A stretch of 15,411 nucleotides of DNA from JALOAP01 sp964632355 (GCA_964632355.1 CAZWBW010000070.1:1-15411), one strand, 5' to 3'; positions 1 through 6,499 are shown, counted from the first letter of the stretch. A program made the numbers and translations. Notes: generated by a model from the sequence alone, not told the origin.

Positions 1-183
1 AGTTCTTAGTGCTAAGTGCTAAGTGCTCAGTGCTCAGTGCCCGGTGCTCAGTGCTCAGTGCTCGGTGCTCGGTGCTAAGTGCCCGGTGCCCGGTGCGAGG
101 GGCAACCGCGTCCTTGCTGCTAAGAACGAAGAACTGAGCACTCAGCACTCCTTGCCGCCCACTGCGCACTGTGCACCGGGCAC
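1..183. repeat. Heptanucleotide repeat region, two opposed arrays upstream of the first crotonase gene
   Basis: Positions 8-98 are thirteen consecutive 7-bp units with no indels, consensus RGTGCYM (AGTGCTA, AGTGCTC, AGTGCCC, GGTGCTC, GGTGCCC). After a 30-bp spacer the same motif returns on the other strand: TGAGCAC and TCAGCAC around 135-149, then ACTGCGC, ACTGTGC and ACCGGGC at 161-181, plus a partial ACT at 182-184. The two opposed halves also share GTTCTT (2-7) and AAGAAC (122-127), so the region could fold as a long imperfect hairpin or cruciform. The period of 7 is not a multiple of 3 and the translation is low-complexity, so it is not coding. The last partial unit abuts the predicted -10 box at 184-189. 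Confidence 0.9.
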
Positions 184-189
184 TACAAT
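184..189 (+). promoter_or_regulatory. -10 hexamer TACAAT, leaderless promoter of the crotonase gene
   Basis: TACAAT matches the sigma70-type TATAAT in five of six positions and ends 6 nt before the ATG at 196. Transcription would therefore begin at or next to the start codon. No Shine-Dalgarno sequence precedes that ATG, which supports a leaderless mRNA. The first T of the hexamer is the last base of the 7-bp repeat array. No convincing -35 is visible inside the repeats. Confidence 0.55.
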
Positions 190-195
190 GCCCCC

Positions 196-975
196 ATGCC
201 CATCGACACCTCCCGTTCCGGCCGCGTCTTCGTCATCACGCTCAATCGCCCCGAAGCGATGAACGCCATCGACCCCGGTATGTTCGAACAGCTCGGCGCC
301 GCGTGGGACGAGTTCGAACGCGACGACAACCTGCATGTGGCCATCGTCACCGGCGCGGGTGACAAGGCGTTCTGCGCCGGGCGCGACCTCGTGAAGAGCG
401 TCGAAGACAGCGCGAACGACTGGAGCACCTCGCGCGACCGGCAGAGCGGCGCCACCCGCCTCACGCCCGAAGGCATCTGGAAGCCGGTTATCGCGGCCAT
501 CAACGGGCACTGCCTCGCCGCCGGGCTGGCACTCGCACTTGGCTGCGACCTCCGCATCGCCACGCCGAACGCCACCTTCGGCACCATGGCGGCGAAGCGC
601 GGGATCGTCGCGGGCGGCGGCCAGACCCAGCGGCTCGCGCGCTACATCCCCTTCGGCAAGGCCATGGAGATGATCCTCTTCGGCGACCGCATCGACGCCG
701 AGGAAGCGCACCGCATCGGGCTCGTGAATACGGTCGTGCCGCGCGAGAAGCTGATGGACACCGCGATGGAATGGGCCGACCGCCTGTGCGCGAACGGGCC
801 GCTCGCCATCCGCGCGATGAAGCGCGCCGCGTACGAAGGCGCCTTCGGGATGCACTTCCGCGACGGCATGCGGCTCGAAGCGCAGCTTTATTCGGAGATC
901 ATGAAGACCGAGGACGCCGCCGAGGGCGCCCGCGCCTTCGCCGAGAAGCGCCCGCCGGAGTTCAAGGGCCGGTAA
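196..975 (+). CDS. Enoyl-CoA hydratase/isomerase (crotonase) family protein lacking both hydratase glutamates
   Basis: This 259-aa protein has the full crotonase fold. It carries an N-terminal VFVITLNRPEAMNAI strand-turn, the first oxyanion-hole segment AFCAGRD (residues 58-64) and the second, NGHCLAAGLALALGCD (103-118). The family region GGGQTQRLARY follows, then the C-terminal GDRIDAEEAHRIGLVN. Crotonases act on acyl-CoA thioesters by stabilising an enolate. The two glutamates of true hydratases (E144 and E164 in rat mitochondrial ECH) align with A112 and A132 here. Simple hydration of 2-enoyl-CoA is therefore unlikely, and an isomerase, hydrolase or lyase role is possible. The start at 196 is chosen because a -10 box lies 6 nt upstream. 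The 3' end overlaps the convergent oxidoreductase gene by 14 bp. The substrate cannot be told from sequence. Confidence 0.92.
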   Translation: MPIDTSRSGRVFVITLNRPEAMNAIDPGMFEQLGAAWDEFERDDNLHVAIVTGAGDKAFCAGRDLVKSVEDSANDWSTSRDRQSGATRLTPEGIWKPVIAAINGHCLAAGLALALGCDLRIATPNATFGTMAAKRGIVAGGGQTQRLARYIPFGKAMEMILFGDRIDAEEAHRIGLVNTVVPREKLMDTAMEWADRLCANGPLAIRAMKRAAYEGAFGMHFRDGMRLEAQLYSEIMKTEDAAEGARAFAEKRPPEFKGR

Positions 976-2449
976 CCGCCGCAGCCTCCGCGGGCACCGT
1001 TCGAGGGCCATCGCGCAGTTCGTGGCGCAGCGCCGAACGCGCCGCCCAGTACCCGCACATGCCGTGCACGCCCGCGCCCGGCGGGGTCGACGCCGAACAG
1101 AGGTACAGCCCCTTGAGCGGCGTCCGGTAGGGGTCGAGCGAGAAGGTCGGGCGAAAGAAGAGCTGCGTGCCTGCGTGCGAACCGCTGGCGATGTCGCCCG
1201 CGACGTAGTTCGGGTTGTACGCCTCGAGGTCCACCGGCGACATGGTTTGCCGCGCGAGGATGCGCTCCCGGAACCCCGGCGCGAACCGTTCGATCTGCGC
1301 CTCGATGGCCGCGGTCATGTCGTGCGTCGTCCCCGGCGGGACGTGGCAGTACGCCCACGCCACCTGCCGCCCGTCGCCGGGCACGCGCGTGGGGTCGAAG
1401 AGACTCTGCTGCGAAACGAGCACATACGGCCGTTCGGGTATCCTGCCATGGCTCGCCGCGCGTTCGGCGGCCTCGATCTCCGGGAGCGTCCCGCCCACAT
1501 GAACCGTCCCTGCGCGGCGGCACGCGTCCGCCTGCCACGGGATGGGCCCCGAAAGCGCCCAGTCGACCTTGAACACGCCGAGACCGTACCGATACTTCTC
1601 CAGCTTTCGAACGTACCGCTCGGGGAAGCGGTCCCCCGCGATGGCGAGCAATTGCTTCGGCGCGATGTCGCAGAGCACCACCCGCGACCGCGGCAACTCG
1701 TCGAGCGAGCGTACGCGCGTGTTCGTCACCACTTCGCCGCCAAGGCTGCGCAGGTAGCTCGCGAGCGCATCGGCGATAGCCTGCGAACCGCCCTTCGCCA
1801 CCGGCCAGCCAGCACCGTGCGCTGCCGCCCCCAGCAGTAGCCCGAACGACGCCGTGAGCGGGCGATCGAGCGGCAGGATGGCGTGCGCCGCCATGCCCGC
1901 GAACAGCGCCCTGGCCTCCTGCGTGCGAAACACGGTGCGTGAAAGCCCGGCCGCCGAGAAGAGCGAGAGCAGCCCGAACCGCGCCATCAGGAACGGGTGC
2001 GGTGGCGGGACGCGCATCATCGGGTAGAGCACGCCGCGGACGAGCTTGTTCCAATCGCGCACGAACGGACCCATGAGCCGCTCGTACGCGATCCCGTCGC
2101 GGCCCAGCCCGCGCACGGTGTCTTCGAACGAGTGGCGGAGCTCGGCCGCGGTGCCCCCATCGAATGGGTGCGCAAGGCAGATCTCGGGGTGTACCCACTC
2201 GAGCCCGTGTTCGTGCAGCGGCAGCGACCGGAACAGCGGCGACGACGCGCCCAGCGGATGTACGGCCGAACATACGTCGCTGCGAAAGCCCGGGAGCGTC
2301 AGTTCGGCGGTCCTGCTACCGCCGCCGATGGTGTCCGCGGCTTCGAGCACCAGCACCGAGAACCCACGCCGTGCGAGCGTAACCGCGGCCCCCAGTCCAT
2401 TCGGGCCCGAGCCGATGATGACGGCGTCGTACTCATCACGCGCGGGCAT
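962..2449 (-). CDS. FAD-dependent oxidoreductase, phytoene desaturase/PYROXD2-like
   Basis: This 495-aa protein opens with a Rossmann dinucleotide-binding motif, VIIGSGPNGLGAAVTLARRG (residues 10-29), and an acidic strand end, LEAADTIGGGSR (35-46). It closes with the FAD-contacting C-terminal signature TPPGAGVHGMCGYWAA (about 455-470). This layout is typical of the phytoene desaturase/carotenoid isomerase branch that includes PYROXD2. Members are soluble or membrane-peripheral flavoproteins that oxidise or isomerise hydrophobic substrates. The ATG has a strong ribosome binding site, GGAGGG, 6 nt upstream on the minus strand (2456-2461). No carotenoid genes adjoin it, so a carotenoid role should not be assumed. 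It converges on the crotonase gene with a 14-bp overlap and no visible terminator between them. Confidence 0.9.
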   Translation of the reverse strand: MPARDEYDAVIIGSGPNGLGAAVTLARRGFSVLVLEAADTIGGGSRTAELTLPGFRSDVCSAVHPLGASSPLFRSLPLHEHGLEWVHPEICLAHPFDGGTAAELRHSFEDTVRGLGRDGIAYERLMGPFVRDWNKLVRGVLYPMMRVPPPHPFLMARFGLLSLFSAAGLSRTVFRTQEARALFAGMAAHAILPLDRPLTASFGLLLGAAAHGAGWPVAKGGSQAIADALASYLRSLGGEVVTNTRVRSLDELPRSRVVLCDIAPKQLLAIAGDRFPERYVRKLEKYRYGLGVFKVDWALSGPIPWQADACRRAGTVHVGGTLPEIEAAERAASHGRIPERPYVLVSQQSLFDPTRVPGDGRQVAWAYCHVPPGTTHDMTAAIEAQIERFAPGFRERILARQTMSPVDLEAYNPNYVAGDIASGSHAGTQLFFRPTFSLDPYRTPLKGLYLCSASTPPGAGVHGMCGYWAARSALRHELRDGPRTVPAEAAAVTGP

Positions 2450-2610
2450 GTCCGGCCCTCCACGCGGTGGTAAGCGCTTCGCTGATCACTCGCCCAGCTT
2501 ACCGGCGGGGCAGCCCCCTTCCGCTGACGCGAATCGCACCGGCATTGCGGAGGCGTGGCATTCGCGTCGAGCAGCATACACAGCGAACAAGGTGTCCTAT
2601 GCTCGACGGG

Positions 2611-3297
2611 ATGTCCACGCCACTTACCGTTCACCTTCGTTGGTTCGTTCTCCTTGCAGCCTTCGCCGTCGTGGGCGCCGCATGCTCCGACGACATCAGT
2701 TCCGACCCGGGAGACGGGCCAGAGCCACGGGCGCAACGCGAAACGGCGACAGCCGAACGCGAGACACCACCCGGCGACGACCTGCCCGACGGCTGGACCA
2801 CCTTCTCGCGCGGTGGCTTCGAAGGGGCCCTCGGGCCCGACTGGGAGTACCACATCCTCTCGCGCGAGGAGTACATCGAACTCGCCCAGCGGGGGATCGA
2901 ACGTATCGAAGAAGCCGGGGGCGACTTCGGTGAGCTCGACGAGGACCAACTCGTCGACGCGATTCTCCTCGTGCTGATGGACGACGACGGCTACCCGAAC
3001 GTCAACATCCAGCCCTGCATCCCGGACGCGACGTCGAACGACATCGAACCACTCATCCAGGCCTACGAACGGGAGTGGGGCGTCCGCGCCACGGTCGTGG
3101 ACGAAGTCGAGTACGAAGGCAACCCCGCCGACGTCGCGAAGATGAACCTGGTGCCCGATCTCGACACGTACCAGGCCATTGTCGGGAGCGCCGGGTGCTA
3201 CTCGATGGTCACGCTCACCACCGACCTCGACGACCAGGCGGCCGTGGACGACTGGAAGGAGTTCATGGGCCACCTGCACATCGACCCGGACCGCTAA
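2611..3297 (+). CDS. Secreted lipoprotein of unknown function
   Basis: This 228-aa protein has a typical lipoprotein signal: a basic residue at R10, a hydrophobic core WFVLLAAFAVVG, and a lipobox-like GAAC ending at C25. An acidic, disordered linker follows (about 26-60). The mature domain starts near GWTTFSRGGFEGALG. It is strongly acidic and has two cysteines (C136, C196) that could form a disulfide. The pattern of one hydrophobic C-terminal strand pair and a WKEFMGHLHI ending recalls small PsbP/DcrB-like extracytoplasmic domains, but I do not recognise the family firmly. An in-frame ATG at 2599 (MLDGM) is the alternative start. The 2611 start gives a better signal peptide. The sequence TCCTAT at 2595-2600 could be a -10 for a leaderless mRNA starting near 2611. 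It appears monocistronic. Confidence 0.75.
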   Translation: MSTPLTVHLRWFVLLAAFAVVGAACSDDISSDPGDGPEPRAQRETATAERETPPGDDLPDGWTTFSRGGFEGALGPDWEYHILSREEYIELAQRGIERIEEAGGDFGELDEDQLVDAILLVLMDDDGYPNVNIQPCIPDATSNDIEPLIQAYEREWGVRATVVDEVEYEGNPADVAKMNLVPDLDTYQAIVGSAGCYSMVTLTTDLDDQAAVDDWKEFMGHLHIDPDR

Positions 3298-3365
3298 ACG
3301 GCCGCCGGGATCGGCCGGTAGCGCGCCGGTAATCGGGGAACCATGCCTCGCGGCTTCCTAGCTGA

Positions 3366-3371
3366 TACGCT
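3366..3371 (+). promoter_or_regulatory. Possible -10 hexamer TACGCT, leaderless start of cysE
   Basis: TACGCT, within TGATACGCT, ends 6 nt before the cysE ATG at 3378. This is the same geometry as the hexamers at 184 and 13903. No Shine-Dalgarno sequence lies in the 15 nt upstream of the ATG. The hexamer keeps the key T1, A2 and T6 of the consensus only. Confidence 0.4.
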
Positions 3372-3377
3372 TTCCCT

Positions 3378-4052
3378 ATGCTTCGAGAGATCCGCGAGGA
3401 TATCCAGGCGACGCTGCAGCGAGATCCGGCGGCCCGCAGCGCCCTCGAGGTCATCCTCTTCTACCCCGGGTTCCACGCGCGGCTGTTCCACCGGGTGGCG
3501 CACGCGCTCCACAAGCGCGGCGTCCCGCTCATCCCCCGCGGCATCATGCACATCGCCCGCTTCCTTACGGGCATCGAAATCCACCCCGGCGCGAAGATCG
3601 GCCCGCGCTTCGTTATCGACCACGGCATGGGCGTGGTTATCGGCGAAACAACCGAGATCGGCGCCGACGTAACCCTCTACCAGGGCGTCACCCTCGGCGG
3701 CACCAGCACCCGCCGCGTGAAGCGCCACCCCACCCTGCGCGACCGCGTGGTCGTGGGCGCCGGCGCGAAGATCATCGGCGCGGTGGAAATCGGCGAAGAC
3801 GTTCGCGTGGGCGCGGGTTCGGTCGTGGTCACGAACGTGCCGCCGAAGGCGACCATCGTCGGCGTCCCCGGCCACATCGTCGCGTTCCACGATGAGTCGA
3901 ACGGAGTCATCCAGCGGCTGCCCGACCCGGAGTGGGAGCGCCTGAACGAACTCGACCGGAAGGTGCAGGAGCTCCATCGGCTCGTCCACCACCTCGAAGA
4001 GCACGTCAGCCGCGAGCACGACGAGCACCACCGCGAGCCCGCGAAGCACTGA
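3378..4052 (+). CDS. cysE: Serine O-acetyltransferase (CysE), with a His-rich C-terminal tail
   Basis: CysE transfers an acetyl group from acetyl-CoA to L-serine to give O-acetylserine, the first committed step of cysteine synthesis in the cytosol. The 224-aa protein has the short helical N-terminal domain of the compact bacterial type (1-62). A left-handed beta-helix of hexapeptide repeats follows (about 64-165). Signatures are IHPGAKIGPRFVIDHGMGVV, with the catalytic Asp-His pair D81/H82, QGVTLGG (102-108) and VTNVPPKATIVGVPG near the C-terminus of the helix. The last 45 residues form a charged, probably coiled-coil segment rich in histidine (HHLEEH, EHDEHH). This tail differs from the short CysK-binding Ile-ended tail of enterobacterial CysE. 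It is not next to cysK here. Confidence 0.93.
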   Translation: MLREIREDIQATLQRDPAARSALEVILFYPGFHARLFHRVAHALHKRGVPLIPRGIMHIARFLTGIEIHPGAKIGPRFVIDHGMGVVIGETTEIGADVTLYQGVTLGGTSTRRVKRHPTLRDRVVVGAGAKIIGAVEIGEDVRVGAGSVVVTNVPPKATIVGVPGHIVAFHDESNGVIQRLPDPEWERLNELDRKVQELHRLVHHLEEHVSREHDEHHREPAKH

Positions 4053-4084
4053 GACCGCCTCTCGGCAGTGGCCCGGCTGTCCCG

Positions 4085-4090
4085 TACCAT
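4085..4090 (+). promoter_or_regulatory. Possible -10 hexamer TACCAT before the Pro/Thr-rich surface protein gene
   Basis: TACCAT matches the consensus -10 in four positions and ends 8 nt before the ATG at 4099. There is no clear Shine-Dalgarno sequence, so a leaderless or near-leaderless transcript is plausible. It lies 33 bp after the cysE stop, so read-through from cysE is also possible. Confidence 0.4.
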
Positions 4091-4098
4091 CTCCTCGC

Positions 4099-4821
4099 AT
4101 GCGACTGGTCCTTGCGGCGCTGACAGCGGGATTGAGCGGGCTGCTGGCCTTCGGCGCGGCGGCGTTCGCACAGCCCCAGGTTCCCGCGGCGTTCTACGGC
4201 TCCGCCAGCATCGACGGCGAACCGGTGCCCGACGGCACCGAGGTCCGCGGCTTCATCGATGGCAAGGACTGCACGCAGGTCGGGCCCGCGTACCGCGGCA
4301 CGGTGAACGAGGGCGGTGTGTCGGCCTATTCGATCCTGGTGATGCACGAGAGCCAGGAGCCCGGCTGCGGCACCGAAGGGAAGACCGTGACGTTCACCAT
4401 CGGTGGCCGCGAGGCCGAACAAACCGCCACCTGGCGCGCCGGCCCACAGCAGCTCGACCTCAACGCCGGGGTTGGCGAGCCGCTCCAGCTCCCGACGCCA
4501 ACGCCGACACCCACACCGGATCCCGACCAACCCACGAGCACCCCGGAGCCGCCCTCCCCGGCTGCCAACGCCGAGACCCCGCCGCCGCTCCTCACCGGGA
4601 CGCCGCCAACGGACGACATCCAGCTCCCACAGACACCGCGCCCGCCCGGCGAAGGCACGATGCCGCCACCCGATGTGGCCGCCCAGTCCGGCGGCTCAGA
4701 CGACGATGGCTCCACACCCGTCTGGCTCATCGTGGGCGGGGTGCTGCTACTGCTCGCCGGGGCCGGCGGGGCCGCCGGGTATCTGCTCAGCCGCCGCGGT
4801 ACGAATTGGCCATCCGCGTAG
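4099..4821 (+). CDS. Secreted Pro/Thr-rich protein with C-terminal membrane anchor, candidate sortase substrate
   Basis: The 240-aa product has a Sec signal peptide (1-24, predicted cleavage after AFA). A small beta-rich domain follows (25-125) with two cysteines (C58, C90) that may form a disulfide. Next is a long disordered linker with alternating Thr-Pro (131-200), then a transmembrane helix (about 208-231) and a basic end (SRRG). Signal peptide, surface domain, proline-rich stalk, helix and arginines is the layout of cell-wall-anchored proteins. An LPQTP sequence sits at 176-180, about 28 residues before the helix and without the canonical glycine. It is therefore only a weak candidate sorting signal. 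Two sortase genes follow directly, which makes a functional link attractive but unproven. The folded domain is not one I recognise. Confidence 0.7.
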   Translation: MRLVLAALTAGLSGLLAFGAAAFAQPQVPAAFYGSASIDGEPVPDGTEVRGFIDGKDCTQVGPAYRGTVNEGGVSAYSILVMHESQEPGCGTEGKTVTFTIGGREAEQTATWRAGPQQLDLNAGVGEPLQLPTPTPTPTPDPDQPTSTPEPPSPAANAETPPPLLTGTPPTDDIQLPQTPRPPGEGTMPPPDVAAQSGGSDDDGSTPVWLIVGGVLLLLAGAGGAAGYLLSRRGTNWPSA

Positions 4822-4855
4822 CCCGAGGGACTTACTCAGACACGCCAAACGGTCG

Positions 4856-4861
4856 TATAAG
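4856..4861 (+). promoter_or_regulatory. -10 hexamer TATAAG of the first sortase gene
   Basis: TATAAG is a five-of-six match to TATAAT. It lies in a locally AT-rich patch, which is unusual in this GC-rich window. The -35 is weak (TTACTC at 4832-4837, 18-bp spacing). Transcription would start near 4868, on an inverted repeat (4868-4885) that could act as an operator. The leader to the ATG at 4900 would be about 32 nt. Confidence 0.5.
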
Positions 4862-4867
4862 CTTGTA

Positions 4868-4885
4868 GCGAACATATTCGTTCGC
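4868..4885. promoter_or_regulatory. Inverted repeat GCGAAC-N6-GTTCGC at the sortase transcription start
   Basis: Two perfect 6-bp arms (4868-4873 and 4880-4885) surround ATATTC just downstream of the TATAAG box. This position suits a repressor operator, or the start of the mRNA could form a small hairpin. The spacing between GAAC and GTTC is 6, not the 4 of the Gram-positive LexA box, so I do not call it an SOS site. Confidence 0.35.
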
Positions 4886-4899
4886 TCGGAATCGGGCAC

Positions 4900-5565
4900 A
4901 TGAAGCTCCTTCGCCTCTTCGCGCTCGTGTCGTTCGTCGCCGGGCTGTCGCTGCTCGTGGCGGGCTTCATCACGAGTCGCGACGACGGCGAACCGAAGCG
5001 CGTCGAGCGGCCACCCGAATTCCGAGCCACGCCCACGCCAACACCTTCGACGCTCACACCGACCCAGACGCCCACGCCCACACCGCCGCCCTTCGATGGC
5101 GCAGTCTCCCGGTTCATCATCCCCAAGCTGGGCGTCGATGCCGAAGTCGAAGCCATCGGGCTACTGCCCGATAACGTGCTCGATACCCCGTCCGACCCGC
5201 ACGACGTCGGCTGGTATCACATCTACGACAAGCCGGGCTTCGGTGGTAACGCGCTATTCTCCGCACACGTCGACTACTGGCCCGATATCCGCGGCCCGTT
5301 CTTCAACCTGAACTCGCTCGTTGCCGGCGATGAAGTCGTTGTTGTCATGGAGAATGGCACGGAATATCGCTATAGAGTCATTAGTTATCAGCGCTACCAC
5401 GTGGATGAAATCCCCATGGGCGAACTGATTTCCGCGCCCGATAAGCCGCCCGACGTTGAATGGATTACGATGATCACCTGCGGCGGCGAGTTCGAACAGC
5501 AACACCCCGACGGGTGGGGAGACTACCTCGAACGAGATGTCGTCGTCGCTGAGCGCATCGCCTGA
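4900..5565 (+). CDS. Class F-like sortase, membrane-anchored
   Basis: Sortases are extracellular cysteine transpeptidases that cut a sorting motif and join surface proteins to the envelope. The 221-aa protein has an N-terminal membrane helix (about 5-24), then a Thr-Pro linker (about 43-64) and the catalytic beta-barrel domain. The expected triad is visible: H123 in FSAHVDYW, C194 in TMITCGG and R212 in LERDVVVAERI. The AHVD form around the histidine is that of class F enzymes. It lies 92 bp before a paralogue and 78 bp after a possible substrate gene. Its codons are noticeably more AT-ending around 5320-5480 than those of the paralogue at the aligned place. The upstream region has a -10 box but only a weak ribosome binding site. 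Confidence 0.9.
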   Translation: MKLLRLFALVSFVAGLSLLVAGFITSRDDGEPKRVERPPEFRATPTPTPSTLTPTQTPTPTPPPFDGAVSRFIIPKLGVDAEVEAIGLLPDNVLDTPSDPHDVGWYHIYDKPGFGGNALFSAHVDYWPDIRGPFFNLNSLVAGDEVVVVMENGTEYRYRVISYQRYHVDEIPMGELISAPDKPPDVEWITMITCGGEFEQQHPDGWGDYLERDVVVAERIA

Positions 5566-5631
5566 TCCGGGTAAATCTCTGTAAAGCGCCTCCTACAGCG
5601 TTTACGTACCCTGCGTTACGTTTGGGTGCGA

Positions 5632-5637
5632 TATACC
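5632..5637 (+). promoter_or_regulatory. Possible -10 hexamer TATACC between the sortase genes
   Basis: TATACC lies 20 nt before the chosen TTG start of the second sortase, so transcription would begin near 5644, just before the GGAG ribosome binding site. No good -35 is seen. The two sortase genes may instead be cotranscribed across the 92-bp gap. Confidence 0.3.
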
Positions 5638-5657
5638 ACATCACTGGAGCTGCGAAC

Positions 5658-6302
5658 TTGAGGTTCAGCCGTCTTACGCCGCTCGTCTTACTGCTCGTGG
5701 GAATCGTCGCGTTCGCGGGCGTCGCCTGTGGAGGCGACGACGACGCCGAAGCCCAAACCACCGCGGAGCCGACGCAAGCGCCAACCGAAACCGCTACCCC
5801 CACCGAAGCGCCGCCGACGCCAACGCCGACACCGACCCCGTTCGATGGCAACGTGGCGCGCATCCGCATCCCGCGGTTCGGCGTCGACGCGCCCATCGAG
5901 CTCCTTGGTGTCGACGAAACGAACACGATGGAGACGCCGAAGGACGAGAACAACGCCGTCGGCTGGTACCACATCTACGACCGGCCCGGCTGGGGCGGGA
6001 ACTCCATCTTCTCGGCGCACGTCTACTACAACAACATCCCCGCGCCCTTCGTGAACCTCGCGCAGAGCCAGCCCGGCGACCAGGTCGTCATCGTGATGGA
6101 AGACGGCACCGAGTACGTCTACGAGGTCTTCTCGAACGAGCGGTACCACCGCGACACCATCCCGATGGGCGACATTATCTGGCCGCCCCAGCGCCCCGAA
6201 GGCGAAGAGTGGGTCACGCTCATCACCTGCGGCGGCGAACTCGACGAGACCGGCTGGGAGTACATCTCCCGCGACGTAGTGGTCGCAAAGCGCATCGCCT
6301 AG
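5658..6302 (+). CDS. Class F-like sortase with a lipoprotein signal
   Basis: This is a paralogue of the preceding sortase, sharing GWYHIYD, a P-G-[FW]-G-G-N stretch, FSAHV and the RDVVVA[EK]RIA end. The triad is H121, C191 (TLITCGG) and R205. I place the start at TTG 5658 because GGAG sits 8 nt upstream (5646-5649) and the product then begins MRFSRLTPLV, a proper signal peptide. An in-frame TTG at 5622 is the alternative. The signal ends in GVAC followed by GGDDD, which looks like a lipobox (C24). The enzyme would then be tethered by lipid rather than by a membrane helix, which is unusual for a sortase. A Thr/Pro linker (about 33-62) precedes the catalytic domain. The 214-aa length is normal. 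A terminator follows 22 bp after the stop. Confidence 0.88.
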   Translation: MRFSRLTPLVLLLVGIVAFAGVACGGDDDAEAQTTAEPTQAPTETATPTEAPPTPTPTPTPFDGNVARIRIPRFGVDAPIELLGVDETNTMETPKDENNAVGWYHIYDRPGWGGNSIFSAHVYYNNIPAPFVNLAQSQPGDQVVIVMEDGTEYVYEVFSNERYHRDTIPMGDIIWPPQRPEGEEWVTLITCGGELDETGWEYISRDVVVAKRIA

Positions 6303-6324
6303 CCGTCGCAGCGAACAAACCACC

Positions 6325-6351
6325 GAGCCCCTCGCGACAAGCGAGGGGCTC
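6325..6351 (+). terminator. Intrinsic terminator after the sortase genes
   Basis: A perfect 11-bp stem, GAGCCCCTCGC (6325-6335) paired with GCGAGGGGCTC (6341-6351), closes on a GACAA loop. The stem is followed by the short T-containing tail TTCTGT. It begins 22 bp past the sortase stop codon and ends the surface-protein block. Confidence 0.85.
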
Positions 6352-6378
6352 TTCTGTGCGCTCATCCCCCGGACCGTA

Positions 6379-6414
6379 CTCCCTCCGCGAACCAGTACCG
6401 CGACCGTGAGGGAG
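6379..6414. other. Hairpin between convergent genes
   Basis: CTCCCTC then CGCG (6379-6389) can pair with CGCG (6399-6402) and GAGGGAG (6408-6414). A 5-nt bulge (6403-6407) and a 9-nt loop complete the fold. It lies between the sortase terminator and the 3' end of the minus-strand dehydrogenase. It could slow transcription from the latter, but there is no T-tract on either side. Confidence 0.3.
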
Positions 6415-6456
6415 CGTCCCCTGGTCAACCGCGCCGGGGCGCCGGGTGAGGTGCAG

Positions 6457-6498
6457 ACTGCCAATAGCCAACAGCCAACAGCCAACGGCCATCAGCCA
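6457..6498. repeat. Heptanucleotide array, TTGGCT family, abutting the dehydrogenase stop codon
   Basis: Six consecutive 7-bp units in register read ACTGCCA, ATAGCCA, ACAGCCA, ACAGCCA, ACGGCCA and TCAGCCA on the plus strand. On the minus strand this is TGGCTGT/TGGCTAT, so the array immediately follows the stop codon (6500-6502) of the minus-strand dehydrogenase. The same family recurs at 9733, 13808 and 14942. Confidence 0.85.
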
Positions 6499-6499
6499 G

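Noticed and set aside
8..98. CRISPR-like array
   Set aside because: Units are 7 bp, contiguous and degenerate. There are no unique spacers of 25-40 bp and no cas genes, and the Cas4-like nuclease alone is not enough.
23..262. Short open frame through the first 7-mer array
   Set aside because: Its repeated SAQCPVLSAQC sequence is only the 7-bp repeat read in three frames, with no ribosome binding site.
142..1011. 289-residue open frame opposite the first crotonase
   Set aside because: It is a mirror of the crotonase codons, with no motif and no ribosome binding site, and it runs into the repeat array.
888..2273. Long open frame antisense-shifted inside the FAD oxidoreductase
   Set aside because: It lies on the same strand in another frame, with arginine/alanine-rich nonsense sequence. 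The real gene has clear FAD motifs. Such frames stay open because of the high GC content.
2299..3279. Minus-strand frame spanning the lipoprotein and upstream gap
   Set aside because: It would cross two genes on different strands. The product is low-complexity, and the lipoprotein frame has a signal peptide and lipobox.
4868..4885. LexA/SOS box
   Set aside because: The half-sites GAAC and GTTC are 6 bp apart, whereas the known Gram-positive box needs 4. No SOS gene follows.
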